Source: Candidatus Obscuribacterales bacterium (GTDB taxonomy: Bacteria > Cyanobacteriota > Vampirovibrionia > Obscuribacterales > Obscuribacteraceae). From it: a stretch of 64,000 nucleotides of DNA. Where the stretch lies: contig JACKCM010000002.1 in the NCBI GenBank assembly GCA_020634035.1, positions 682,001-746,000 of the forward strand, given 5' to 3'. The translations under genes were made by a program, and so were the position numbers. Below the pieces are notes generated by a model. It did no database searches and was not told the DNA's origin. It saw only the letters and a program-made list of their open reading frames with translations. Each line of letters opens with the position of its first letter. Position 1 is the stretch's first letter. This document shows positions 25,414-34,131 of the stretch, piece after piece.

Positions 25414-26823
25414 TCACTGATTACGCTTCAATTCTTGCCTGGCCACCGCCATCTCGGTAGAGCGTTTATCAGCCGACAGCATGACATCCTGATACTGCTT
25501 TTTGGCTTTAGCGGGGGACTTAGTCAGGGTGTAGAAATTACCTGCTAGAAAATGAACCTGGGACCAGGCTTTGTCCGTAGGCTTGCTCGCCGCTTTCAAC
25601 AGACCGGAACAACAGAGGCTTTTTTTCAGAACCAGGAAACATTTGAGGTGCCATGCCTCTTTTGCCGGAATTTTGGCGCCGACCTTCTTGAGGAAAAGAT
25701 GCGCTTCTTTGAAATTTTTTGTTCTTATATAAGATGAGTAAGAAAGAGCTATTGCCAGGGGCGAGTCCTGAGAAACATAGCCTTCTCTTTTGAACCAGGT
25801 CTCGAGGGTGCCGGGGACTCGGTCATATTTGCCCAGGCAGTAGTTCGCCGCCGCCATCCTCAAATAAAGGTCGGTGGAATGGGAGCCATGGAGAAGGGCT
25901 CGATTGAAGTCTTTGAGAGACTTCTGATACTGCCCGTCGAGGAGATAGGCATAACCTCTCTCTTCGTACATGATCACATCTTCCGGATTTAGTTCGAGGA
26001 CGGCGGTATAGTCTTCGGCAGCCTTTGCGTAGTCTCCCAGGGCAAGATAGCTCTGGGCTCTTTCAAGTTGTCCAAATATGGAATCTGACTTTTCGGTATA
26101 GATAGAGACCCTGAAAAATAGAGTGCTCAGGTCGTATTTTGGATCCGGCTTGATCTTCGACTGAAAGTTTGAACAGGAGAGGTCCAGGCACTTGGTCAGG
26201 TCTTCTATGGCTCCTTTGTGGTCTTCCAGCATCTGTCTTGTGCGGCCGCGCCAGTAATAGAGATGATTCAATCTTGGATGATTGGAGCCGTATTTTATGG
26301 CAGTGTTCAAATTTTGAATCGCCAGCTCATGGTTGCCGTTTAGAATGTCGCCCATGGCATGGAGATAATTGGCTTCCACATCAGTGGGGTCCAGTTTTTT
26401 TGCCTTGTCGAGGTCCATGGTGGAGCGCTCGAACTCTTTCAACTGGCGATAGACAAGACCCCTGGATTTATAGGCGTTTACATTTTTGGGATCGACTTCG
26501 AGGACTTTATTGAACTCTTCTACGGCTCGGTCCGGTTTATTGGCATTGAGAAGAAGCCATCCTCGAATAAGAAGCGCATCAGCGGATTTTGGATTCAGTT
26601 CCAGGGCTCGATTACAGTAGTTGAAAGCGGCCTGGATATTGCCCTTCTTAAAACAGTCAGTGGCGGATTTCATCGCTTCTTTGAAGGCGACGCTATCTTC
26701 AGCCGGCGCTGCTTCGCATGGAAGAGTTTGAGATACCTGAAATATCAAAAGCGACAGGATGAATATGATTGTTCTGGGAATTTTGCCGAGGTTCGAGGTA
26801 GATTTCTGAATCGGATTCGTCAA
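25414..26823 (-). CDS. exported TPR protein
   Basis: A 469-residue protein with a short basic start (TNPIQKSTSNLGKIPR), a hydrophobic signal (IIFILSLLIFQVS) ending near LPCEA, and about eight tetratricopeptide repeats from residue 50 on ('AFNYCNRALELNPKSADALL', 'AVEEFNKVLEVDPKNVNAYK' type). I chose TTG at 26823, which overlaps the TGA stop of the upstream UbiD gene as TTGA and implies coupled translation. Longer versions (to 26955) would run 130 bases into that gene. Signal cleavage next to Cys (PCEA) leaves open a lipoprotein. It probably serves as a protein-binding scaffold in the periplasm. Confidence 0.82.
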   Translation of the reverse strand: MTNPIQKSTSNLGKIPRTIIFILSLLIFQVSQTLPCEAAPAEDSVAFKEAMKSATDCFKKGNIQAAFNYCNRALELNPKSADALLIRGWLLLNANKPDRAVEEFNKVLEVDPKNVNAYKSRGLVYRQLKEFERSTMDLDKAKKLDPTDVEANYLHAMGDILNGNHELAIQNLNTAIKYGSNHPRLNHLYYWRGRTRQMLEDHKGAIEDLTKCLDLSCSNFQSKIKPDPKYDLSTLFFRVSIYTEKSDSIFGQLERAQSYLALGDYAKAAEDYTAVLELNPEDVIMYEERGYAYLLDGQYQKSLKDFNRALLHGSHSTDLYLRMAAANYCLGKYDRVPGTLETWFKREGYVSQDSPLAIALSYSSYIRTKNFKEAHLFLKKVGAKIPAKEAWHLKCFLVLKKSLCCSGLLKAASKPTDKAWSQVHFLAGNFYTLTKSPAKAKKQYQDVMLSADKRSTEMAVARQELKRNQ

Positions 26824-28388
26824 GATTTTAGCGCTTCTTGCAATCTGCCTGCGGCAAAGCCATATTTCGACCATTTGGATTCCACCATGGATTTTATATC
26901 CTCGGACATAACAATCGGCTCGGGCCATGGCCGGTGGAAGCCTTCCGCTTCCCATTTCCTGGTGGCGTCGATGCCGACTTTGGAGCCGTAACCGAGGATG
27001 GGGCAGGCATGGTCGAGTATGTCCAGGGGACCTTCCACGAACATCATATCTCGTTTGGGGTCGGAGTTGCCGAAAACGTTCAATGCCACTTCGGAGAGGT
27101 TCTGCACATCGACCTCTTTGTCGACAACGATGGCGAACTTGGTGAACATGAGCTGACCCAGACCCCAGATAGCGCTCATTACTTTGCGGGCATGACCGGG
27201 GAAGCGCTTGTCTATAGAGACGATCACACAGTTGTGGAAAACGCCCTCCCAGGGCAGATTCATATCGACAATCTCAGGCACCAGCATCTGAACCATGGGT
27301 AGAAAGGCTCTTTCTGTGGCTTTACCCAGGTAGCAATCTTCCTGGGGAGGTTTGCCGACTATGGTGGTTTGATAGATAGGATTCTGGCGATGGGTGACCG
27401 CCGTGACATGGAAAGTAGGGAATATGCCCGCCAGGCTATAGAAACCGGTGTGGTCTCCGAAGGGACCTTCGGTTCTGAGGTCATCTTGCTCTACATAACC
27501 TTCGATGACGATCTCGGCGTTTGCCGGCACTTCCAGGTCTACTGTTTTGCATTTGGTGAGCTTCACCGGGCTCTGACGAAGGAAACCGGCAAAGATCAAT
27601 TCGTCGATATCCGGAGGTAGAGGGGCGGTGGCCGAATAGGTGACTGCCGGCTCGGCACCAAGAACCACGGCAACTTCGAGGCGAGTGCCGGGTTTCTGGT
27701 AGCCTTCCTTTTCAAAGAAGGTACCGAAGTTCGGCGGCTCTTCCGGCTGATTGCCGTCTTTGGTCTGGCGCCGTTTGTCTTCGAAGTGCCTGGCTCCGTC
27801 ATGATGTTTGTGCCAGTGCATGCCGGTGGTGACGTTATCGAATTTCTGCAGGCGATAGACACCCAGGTTACGATGCCCGGATTTTGGATCCCGGGTGATT
27901 ACCACACCCAGGGTGACGAAAGGACCTCCGTCGTCCGGCCAGCATTTGATAATCGGCAGTTTATCCAGCATCGGCTGGCTGGGATCGGTGATAACGACTT
28001 CCTGACAGGGAGCGTTGCCCCGTACTAACTTTGGCGGAAAACGACCGACCTCGAGGATGGTAGGAAGCATCGAGAGCTTATCTACTAAGGATTCCGGTAC
28101 CTTTGGCTTGATCAGTTTGCGGATACGATCAGCGATTTCATCGAGATGATCCACTTCCAGGGCGCGGCAGATTCTTTTCTGGGAGCCGAAAGCATTGATT
28201 AAGACAGGAATATCGTAGCCTTCCACATTGTTGAAGAGCAGGGCTTTATTGGCAGCGCCCTGGGACTTACTGACCCTATCAGTAATCTCTGCAATCTCCA
28301 GGTCTGTGGAGACCGGTGTGTCTATCTCATAGAGTTCGTTATCGTTTCTGAGAGCTTCGATGAACTCTCTCAAATCTGCGTAGGCCAT
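26820..28388 (-). CDS. UbiD-family prenyl-FMN-dependent decarboxylase (menaquinone type)
   Basis: A 522-residue decarboxylase of the UbiD family, which uses prenylated FMN to remove CO2 from aromatic acids. 'LRDLIE'-like start (ADLREFIEALRND), HYxxD-like 'GPFGDHTGFYS', 'TTIVGKPPQEDCYLGKATE' and 'NCVIVSIDKRFPGHARKVM' are family hallmarks. With MqnE in the same window, the likely job is decarboxylation of the polyprenylated naphthoate in the futalosine route (MqnL-like). UbiD of ubiquinone synthesis is less likely because no ubi genes are seen. The UbiX-type flavin prenyltransferase it needs is not in the window. It is followed by a translationally coupled TPR gene. Confidence 0.9.
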   Translation of the reverse strand: MAYADLREFIEALRNDNELYEIDTPVSTDLEIAEITDRVSKSQGAANKALLFNNVEGYDIPVLINAFGSQKRICRALEVDHLDEIADRIRKLIKPKVPESLVDKLSMLPTILEVGRFPPKLVRGNAPCQEVVITDPSQPMLDKLPIIKCWPDDGGPFVTLGVVITRDPKSGHRNLGVYRLQKFDNVTTGMHWHKHHDGARHFEDKRRQTKDGNQPEEPPNFGTFFEKEGYQKPGTRLEVAVVLGAEPAVTYSATAPLPPDIDELIFAGFLRQSPVKLTKCKTVDLEVPANAEIVIEGYVEQDDLRTEGPFGDHTGFYSLAGIFPTFHVTAVTHRQNPIYQTTIVGKPPQEDCYLGKATERAFLPMVQMLVPEIVDMNLPWEGVFHNCVIVSIDKRFPGHARKVMSAIWGLGQLMFTKFAIVVDKEVDVQNLSEVALNVFGNSDPKRDMMFVEGPLDILDHACPILGYGSKVGIDATRKWEAEGFHRPWPEPIVMSEDIKSMVESKWSKYGFAAGRLQEALKS

Positions 28389-28499
28389 GCTGATACCCGG
28401 TGTTTGATCTGCTCTGGACGCATGTCATTTTAGCGCCTGGAAAGAGCCCTGATCCGTCCCTGGTTGAATCCGCCCACTAAGTTTACAGAATAGAGAAAT

Positions 28500-28748
28500 T
28501 CAGGCCGGTTCTTCGACGTAGGGGCTCAATCTGAGCTCGAGATTGAGCAGCCAGATGAGCAGATCACAACGTCTCTCTTTGACCTGGTTTTCGGTATGGT
28601 CATCCGACAAAAGCCATTCGAAAGCGTTTTTCAGATCTATCTCTCGATCGCTCTCTTCAGGCTTTTTTATTGTATAGGCTTTATCCTGCCAATCTGTGTC
28701 ATTGGGCAGAGACATCGGATTTGATGTGCTTGTGACAAAGTCCGTCAA
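28500..28748 (-). CDS. small acidic protein of unknown function
   Basis: An 82-residue, acidic, soluble protein with no family I recognise. It has no signal peptide, no cysteines of note beyond one, and a likely helical C-terminal half (ENQVKERRCDLLIWLLNLEL). The start is TTG with a strong AAGGAG about 7 bases upstream, which is the main reason to accept it as real. It lies between rdgB and the UbiD gene on the same strand. Just upstream are two copies of a 10-base direct repeat (28811-28834) that could control it. Confidence 0.65.
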   Translation of the reverse strand: MTDFVTSTSNPMSLPNDTDWQDKAYTIKKPEESDREIDLKNAFEWLLSDDHTENQVKERRCDLLIWLLNLELRLSPYVEEPA

Positions 28749-28810
28749 GCTGGGCTCCTTTCATTGATGCTTTCCCGATGAGCAGTCTTTGCTCTTTAGG
28801 GAATCAACTG

Positions 28811-28834
28811 TTTTGTTGACACGATTTTGTTGAC
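28811..28834. repeat. direct repeat TTTTGTTGAC x2, 14-base period
   Basis: Identical 10-mers at 28811-28820 and 28825-28834, separated by ACGA. They lie about 65-85 bases upstream of the small gene, in the gap after rdgB. Tandem half-sites spaced by about one and a third helical turns could bind a regulator. Confidence 0.45.
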
Positions 28835-28883
28835 GAGGAATCACTTTAGCTCTTGTGAACTGAGTTTGTATATGTCCGTTCTC

Positions 28884-29477
28884 TCATGGATTGATGAAGT
28901 TTTTCTCTAAAAACCTCAAGGTCTGACGCCATGCTTGTCCCCGGTGGGAGAGTAGATTTTTTTCTTTTGCGGAAATTTGAGCGGCTGTTACATCTTTTTC
29001 TACAGGCAGAAAGACCGGATCAAAGCCGAAGCCTTGAGAACCTTGCTCTGTAAGGCTTATACGTCCTGTCCAGTATTGCTCGGTTTGAAAAACCGGCTCT
29101 TTACTACCTGGTCGGCATAGCACAATGGCGCAAACGAACCTGGCGGAGCGGTTCTCCTGTCCTTCGAGCTCTTTCAGCAGTTTGGCTCTGCCAAGAGCAT
29201 CCGAGCCCTCGGAGTAGCGAGCCGAATAAAGACCCGGTCTGCCCTCCAGGGCGTCTACTTCGAGACCGGAATCGTCGGCTGCCGACAGTCTGCCCGAGGC
29301 TTCTGCGGCCGCCCTTGCTTTTATAAAGGCGTTCTCTATATATGTATTGCCGGTCTCCTCCGGGTCGAAATCCGCTGGAGCCAGAGCAAGCTCAAGCCAG
29401 GGGCAGTCCCTGGACATCTCTTCGAACTCTTTGAGCTTACCTGGGTTTTTCGTACCCAGGGTCAGTGCCAGGCTCAT
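28884..29477 (-). CDS. rdgB: XTP/dITP diphosphatase (RdgB/HAM1)
   Basis: Removes non-canonical purine nucleotides (dITP, XTP) from the pool by cleaving them to the monophosphate plus pyrophosphate. At 197 residues it has the full family layout: 'LGTKNPGKLKEFEEM' at the start, ENAFIKARAAAEASG, DDSGLEVDALEG and 'GFGFDPVFLP' plus 'LSHRGQAWR' near the end. The ATG overlaps the TGA of relA as ATGA, so the two are translated together. The RelA-RdgB pairing joins nucleotide-pool control to the stringent response. Confidence 0.95.
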   Translation of the reverse strand: MSLALTLGTKNPGKLKEFEEMSRDCPWLELALAPADFDPEETGNTYIENAFIKARAAAEASGRLSAADDSGLEVDALEGRPGLYSARYSEGSDALGRAKLLKELEGQENRSARFVCAIVLCRPGSKEPVFQTEQYWTGRISLTEQGSQGFGFDPVFLPVEKDVTAAQISAKEKNLLSHRGQAWRQTLRFLEKNFINP

Positions 29478-31747
29478 TTACCGTCTGCCTGGGCGCGCTT
29501 GTTGCGTATCGGAGTGACGTTGTTCTTCTGGGTCTTCTGTTTGACCGGTGCTTTCTTGTGATGGTCTTTTCTGATTACCCGGATAACATCAGAAATTTGA
29601 GAGATGGCCCGCGATACCTGTGTAAGTTGCTCGATGTGATTCACTTCTACAATCAGCATAATCATGGCCGATTTCTGGTCTTTCTTGGTCTCGACTCGAA
29701 GGTCTTTGAGGTTGACTTTGTTATCCGATACTTTCTTCAAGATATCGCCGGCGATACCGACTCTGTCCAGGCATTCCACCTTGAGACAGGCGGGATACGT
29801 TGTCGATCTTTCCTGGGACCAGTCAACGGACATTCTTCTGTCTTCATCTACTTTTAAGAGGTTGGCACAATCTACTCTGTGAACTGCTATGCCACTGCCC
29901 CTGGTTACAACCCCGGCAATCTCCTCTCCAGGAACAGGCTGGCAACATTTTGCCAGATGATGCAGTAAACCTCCCAGTCCACCCACATCTTTCGGTTTTA
30001 CTTCTTGCGGAGTCGGAAGGACATAGCCTTTCTGTTCGACCTCTTTCTGCTTTTCGTATTCCCTCAGCTTGTGAGTGATTTGCGCTACGGTAATGTCACC
30101 ATAGCCGATGGCGGCGAGAATATCTTCTGGTTTACGCAGGTTGAGTTTCTTGCCGACATCCGAAACTCTTTCGTCGTTTTTAAGAAATTCGTCGAGGACG
30201 GTTTTGCCGAGCTCGGCTTCAAGCATCTGGCGTCCTTGTTGAATATGCTCGTCCCGATGGTGCTTCTTGAACCACTGGCGAATTCTGCTTTTTGCGCCAT
30301 GGGTTTTGGCAAAATTGAGCCAGTCCATTTTGGGCTGTTGCACTTTTGTGGTGATGATCTCGACGATATCGCCGTTCTTCAACACCGTATTCAATGGCAT
30401 GATCCGATCGTTTATCTTCGCACCGGCACAGCGATGACCGACTGCTGTGTGGATTCTGTAAGCGAAATCGATGGGAGTCGAACCGGTGGGCAGGTCCATG
30501 ACGTCGCCCCGGGGACTGAACACGAAGGTCTGGTCAGAGAAGAGATCGATTTTGACCTCTTCCATATATTCCTGAGCGTCGGCCAGATCCTGGCGCCAAT
30601 CGACCAGCTGTCTCAACCAGGCTAACTTCTTGTCGTTGCCGTCTTCGGACTTTTCGGAAGTGCCCGATTCTTTGTAGCGCCAGTGGGCTGCGATCCCGTA
30701 TTCGGCGACATGATCCATGCGCCTTGTACGAATCTGAATCTCCACCGGTCTGCCGTTGGGACCGATTACAGCAGTGTGCAGAGACTGGTAGCCGTTGAAC
30801 TTCGGCATCGCGATATAGTCTTTGAAACGCCCTGGAATAGGGGTAAAAAGGGCGTGGACTATACCCATAACCTCGTAGCATTTGTGAGTGTCCGGGTCTT
30901 TGCCGATCTCGCAAAAATTCTTGTCGCTTGCCGAGTCGACGATGATTCTTATCCCGAGCACGTCATAAAGCTCTTCGAAGGTTTTGGCCTGTTTCTTCAT
31001 TTTCAGCCAGATTCCGAAAAGATGCTTCGGTCTGCCGTAAATATTTGCGTTGATGCCCCGATGCTTGATCTCTTCTTCCAATCTTGAGATTACATGCTGA
31101 ATCAGGTCTTCTCGCTCTTCTCGCGAATTGATAACCAGCTTCTGCAGTTTTTGAAATTCGTCCGGGTGGACATATTTGAGAGCCAGGTCTTCGAGTTCCC
31201 ACTTCATCTCTCCAAGACCGAAGCGGTTAGCCAGAGGCGCATAGATTTCGAGGGTCTCTTTGGAGATCTCTACCTGTTTATGGGGCAGCATGTGCTGAAG
31301 AGTGCGCATATTGTGCAGGCGGTCCGCCATTTTGACCAGCACGACTCGAAAGTCTTCAGCTATGGCGACAATGAGCTTGCGGAAGTTCTCGGCCTGCCGC
31401 TCTTCTTTCGAGCTGAAGCTGAACTTACCAAGCTTGGTGACACCTTCTACGATTTTTACGATGTCCGGTCCGAACTCTTTCTCCATCTCTTTTGGAGTGA
31501 CATCGCAGTCTTCGAGGACATCATGGAGAAGGGCGGCACAGAGCGTCGGAACATCAGATTCGAGGTTGGCCAGAATCTCAGCTACCTCGACCGGGTGGAT
31601 AATATAAGGATCTTCGGACTTTCTCAGTTGCCCATCATGGGCTTTGTGGGCGAAATCATAAGCCTTTTGAACAACCGCTACATCTTTTGGATCCCGTCCC
31701 TGGGTCTTGAGCAAGTCTATAAGCGGTTTTTCAAAGGTCTGTTGCAT
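29474..31747 (-). CDS. rel: bifunctional (p)ppGpp synthetase/hydrolase RelA/SpoT
   Basis: Makes and breaks (p)ppGpp, the stringent-response alarmone. The 757-residue layout is that of long RSH enzymes. The HD hydrolase domain (about 20-200) keeps the catalytic HDVLED (about 75). The synthetase domain (about 250-370) has 'GRFKDYIAMPKFNGYQSLH' and EIQIRT. TGS follows (about 415-475), then a helical/zinc-finger part with 'KCCQPVPGEEIAG', and a C-terminal ACT domain (about 680-745). Both halves look active. A TATAAT-like box lies upstream on the minus strand (31821-31826), but I see no good -35. It heads a minus-strand run with rdgB. Confidence 0.95.
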   Translation of the reverse strand: MQQTFEKPLIDLLKTQGRDPKDVAVVQKAYDFAHKAHDGQLRKSEDPYIIHPVEVAEILANLESDVPTLCAALLHDVLEDCDVTPKEMEKEFGPDIVKIVEGVTKLGKFSFSSKEERQAENFRKLIVAIAEDFRVVLVKMADRLHNMRTLQHMLPHKQVEISKETLEIYAPLANRFGLGEMKWELEDLALKYVHPDEFQKLQKLVINSREEREDLIQHVISRLEEEIKHRGINANIYGRPKHLFGIWLKMKKQAKTFEELYDVLGIRIIVDSASDKNFCEIGKDPDTHKCYEVMGIVHALFTPIPGRFKDYIAMPKFNGYQSLHTAVIGPNGRPVEIQIRTRRMDHVAEYGIAAHWRYKESGTSEKSEDGNDKKLAWLRQLVDWRQDLADAQEYMEEVKIDLFSDQTFVFSPRGDVMDLPTGSTPIDFAYRIHTAVGHRCAGAKINDRIMPLNTVLKNGDIVEIITTKVQQPKMDWLNFAKTHGAKSRIRQWFKKHHRDEHIQQGRQMLEAELGKTVLDEFLKNDERVSDVGKKLNLRKPEDILAAIGYGDITVAQITHKLREYEKQKEVEQKGYVLPTPQEVKPKDVGGLGGLLHHLAKCCQPVPGEEIAGVVTRGSGIAVHRVDCANLLKVDEDRRMSVDWSQERSTTYPACLKVECLDRVGIAGDILKKVSDNKVNLKDLRVETKKDQKSAMIMLIVEVNHIEQLTQVSRAISQISDVIRVIRKDHHKKAPVKQKTQKNNVTPIRNKRAQADGK

Positions 31748-32033
31748 AGAGGCGGCTTTCTCGATTTTTGCTGCGGTGTCTAATCAAGAATTCTATTTAA
31801 ACGTCTCGATTTTAATGAAGATTATACATTTGCTTAGAACTTGAGCCTAGCAAGTATGGAGAACTGTTTCATCACTTAGCTATTTAGAGAGTCTATTATA
31901 AACTAGCTTTCATTTGACCCTTTGCCGTGGGGAATTTACGGTTGTCTCGAATAGAGCATTAATGAGATGGTAGGCGGGCAAGAAAGGAATCCGTGGTATC
32001 TAAGGTTGTGGTTGGGCTGTTCAGGTATGAAGG

Positions 32034-32723
32034 ATGAATGAAAAGGCTTTAGGAGAACTCGATTTTGCAAGCCATTGCGATGACACCAGCAAAAAGTCGG
32101 GTGGGATACTAGATAGCGTCAACTTCGTCAGGCTCTCGGCCTTCGAGGAATGTAGAAAGTCTACGGTGCTCTCGGGAGAAGTCTCTTGTTGTAATCAGGT
32201 TTTTCGCCGTTTCCGCCTGAGAGCGGATCGAGAAGTCGTTCTCGATTTCTGGCACCGGGGCTTTAGTGTGGATGACAGCATCGCCAACGAGTTCTTTCGT
32301 CTGGTTTCAAGTCCGCAGTCTGTCTCTCCTGAGAGACTGGCTCCCATAGCCGATGTTCTCGGACCGATTGCCGTGACGGCCAGATGCCAGACCGAGCCTG
32401 ATATCGCTTCTATGATCCCTATCAAGATAGAGAGCGCCGAAGTTAGAACCATCAATTCTAAGAACGTCCTCTTCGTCTTCTGGTCCGACATCAACCAGGA
32501 GCGAATGCATATCAGTCTTTTTGTAGACTCTCGCTGTGACGGTCTTAAAGTGGACGAGATCCACTTCTCGATTCCGGCAGATTCCATGGAGTCCGTTGCC
32601 CAGGTTGTCGCCGAGACCCTTGAATCGATTCAGTGGAATATTCTCTCACCACCGCCGATTCCGGGTTTTGTGCCTTCGATGTTCTCCGGGGTTCCAGCAG
32701 TTCCGACAATTCCTGCAATTTGA
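32034..32723 (+). CDS. cytosolic protein of unknown function
   Basis: A 229-residue protein I do not recognise. It has no signal peptide. The middle part mixes strands and helices ('KNVLFVFWSDINQERMHISL', 'GLKVDEIHFSIP'), and the C-terminus is Pro/Ile-rich (PPPIPGFVPSMFSGVPAVPT). The start ATG follows GGATGA with a weak SD. Its TGA stop overlaps the TTG start of the next gene (TTGA), so the pair is probably co-translated. Real coding is supported by this coupling and by smooth codon use. Confidence 0.6.
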   Translation: MNEKALGELDFASHCDDTSKKSGGILDSVNFVRLSAFEECRKSTVLSGEVSCCNQVFRRFRLRADREVVLDFWHRGFSVDDSIANEFFRLVSSPQSVSPERLAPIADVLGPIAVTARCQTEPDIASMIPIKIESAEVRTINSKNVLFVFWSDINQERMHISLFVDSRCDGLKVDEIHFSIPADSMESVAQVVAETLESIQWNILSPPPIPGFVPSMFSGVPAVPTIPAI

Positions 32724-33376
32724 GATTTTCGGTTTTATCTAGAGCTTTATTATTGCTGCCGCTTGCAGTTTCATTCGCCTTCTCTACCGCTTCGGTCGAA
32801 GCTCAGAGCTATAACGCTCGCTGGGCTTCTATGATCAATCAGGGCGGTATCTGCATGCAGAAGAAAGAGTACAAAAAGGCAGAGGCATTTTTCGAGCGCT
32901 CCTTACTTGAATCCAAAAGTTTCGGCAATCGCTCCAAAGAGATGGCCTCTAGTATCAATGCTCTAGCTGGAGTTCATATGGAGCAGCAACAATGGAAAGA
33001 GGCTGAATCTTATCTTGTTCTTGCTCTGTCTATGCGTGAAGACCTTCTCTCTGAGCGCGATCCGCGCATTGCCAATACATGTTTTAATCTGGGCGTTTGC
33101 TGCTTTAATCAGGACAAACTCTCCGAAGCCGGGCATTATTTTGAACGGGCCCTCGATACTCGCTATTCATATAAACCCGAAGACCCTCATATAGCGGACG
33201 AATTAGCCTGGTTGTCCAAAGTCTATGCTCGGCAGGGAAGGCAGACCGACGCCATAGATGTGCTGGAACAAGCCCTTTCTATCAAGAAAAAGAAGCTGGG
33301 TGCAGCCCATGCTGAGACAAAAAGTCTTGAAAACGAGCTGGATAACCTGAAAAAAAATGCCGTGAAGCGTGATTGA
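32720..33376 (+). CDS. exported TPR protein
   Basis: A 218-residue exported protein. The TTG at 32720 gives a signal peptide (LRFSVLSRALLLLPLAVSFA, cleaving after VEA-Q). A start at 32633 would instead run 91 bases into the preceding gene and bury the signal. Three to four KLC-type TPRs follow ('MASSINALAGVHMEQQQWKEAESYL', 'RIANTCFNLGVCCFNQDKL' patterns). The C-terminus is Lys-rich. It is coupled to the upstream gene through TTGA and ends 5 bases before a converging gene. Confidence 0.8.
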   Translation: MRFSVLSRALLLLPLAVSFAFSTASVEAQSYNARWASMINQGGICMQKKEYKKAEAFFERSLLESKSFGNRSKEMASSINALAGVHMEQQQWKEAESYLVLALSMREDLLSERDPRIANTCFNLGVCCFNQDKLSEAGHYFERALDTRYSYKPEDPHIADELAWLSKVYARQGRQTDAIDVLEQALSIKKKKLGAAHAETKSLENELDNLKKNAVKRD

Positions 33377-33381
33377 AGCTT

Positions 33382-34131
33382 CTACCAGGGCACTTTGTTG
33401 ATATCTTTGGGTAATGGACTGCCGGACTGACCCCAGTAGTTGTCCGGTGTTGTGTAAGGCTTTATTGGCATGCTCACCGGCGGGCTGTTCGAAGAGTAAT
33501 AATTTCCCGATGCGGTGGAGTCGGTCGTAGACGGAGCGTAATAATTGCCCGAAGCTTTACTGGGGCTGCTTTGATAATAGTAGGTTCCGCCCATTTCGTT
33601 GAATGGACCATAGCCGGCAGACCAGGCCGGACCGGCAGAATTGAAGCCCCAGCCGCCATAGCCTCCATATCCGCCCCAATTTCCCCAGCCTCCATAGCCA
33701 CCATAGCCTCCCCAGCCTCCCCAGCCATGCCAGCCTGAATAGCCGCGATAGCCGCCCCAGCCGCCTCTATACATGCTTGAATAAGGATTGAAGCCTGAGA
33801 AACCTGAATTGAAACCGGCATAACCGCTGAGGGCTCGGTTGAAAATACCGGCATTGCTAGTGGTGGCATCCGGGGCGCCCAGCATAGGCGAAGGGGCGCC
33901 TATAACAATCGAGGGGGTTGTCGAGGGGGTGCTTTGACTCTGACCGGCGTTGAGAATAGTGCTATAGGACCCGAGCCCTTCCAGTCTTTTTTGTGATTCG
34001 GCAAATGGATTCTTAGAAAAGTCCGCCGCCTGCGCGTCAGCCTGGAAAAGGACCAGCATGACCAGGCAGACCAGGGAGACAAGGGAGAACAATCCTGTAA
34101 ATTCTCCTCTGCAATTCAACTTTGCGGCCAT
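33382..34131 (-). CDS. exported Gly/Tyr/Trp-rich protein
   Basis: A 249-residue protein with a signal peptide (about residues 12-35, ending AQAAD). The centre (about 105-165) is very rich in Gly, Tyr and Trp with repeated GGWGGYGGYGGW-like units. Ser/Tyr/Asn-rich sequence follows, with SGNYY repeats. No fold is apparent; such composition fits a surface or matrix component that sticks through aromatic residues. Near its end it has YWGQSG, a faint echo of the GQSGW repeats in the 22839-23876 protein. The upstream region carries three tandem TTATGC copies (34145-34162). Confidence 0.7.
   Translation of the reverse strand: MAAKLNCRGEFTGLFSLVSLVCLVMLVLFQADAQAADFSKNPFAESQKRLEGLGSYSTILNAGQSQSTPSTTPSIVIGAPSPMLGAPDATTSNAGIFNRALSGYAGFNSGFSGFNPYSSMYRGGWGGYRGYSGWHGWGGWGGYGGYGGWGNWGGYGGYGGWGFNSAGPAWSAGYGPFNEMGGTYYYQSSPSKASGNYYAPSTTDSTASGNYYSSNSPPVSMPIKPYTTPDNYWGQSGSPLPKDINKVPW

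Noticed and set aside
26824..26955. Longer N-terminus for the exported TPR protein
   Set aside because: It would overlap the UbiD gene by over 130 bases and place the signal peptide internally.
31821..31826. TATAAT-like box upstream of relA/spoT as a full promoter
   Set aside because: The -10 is good but no acceptable -35 lies 16-18 bases away.
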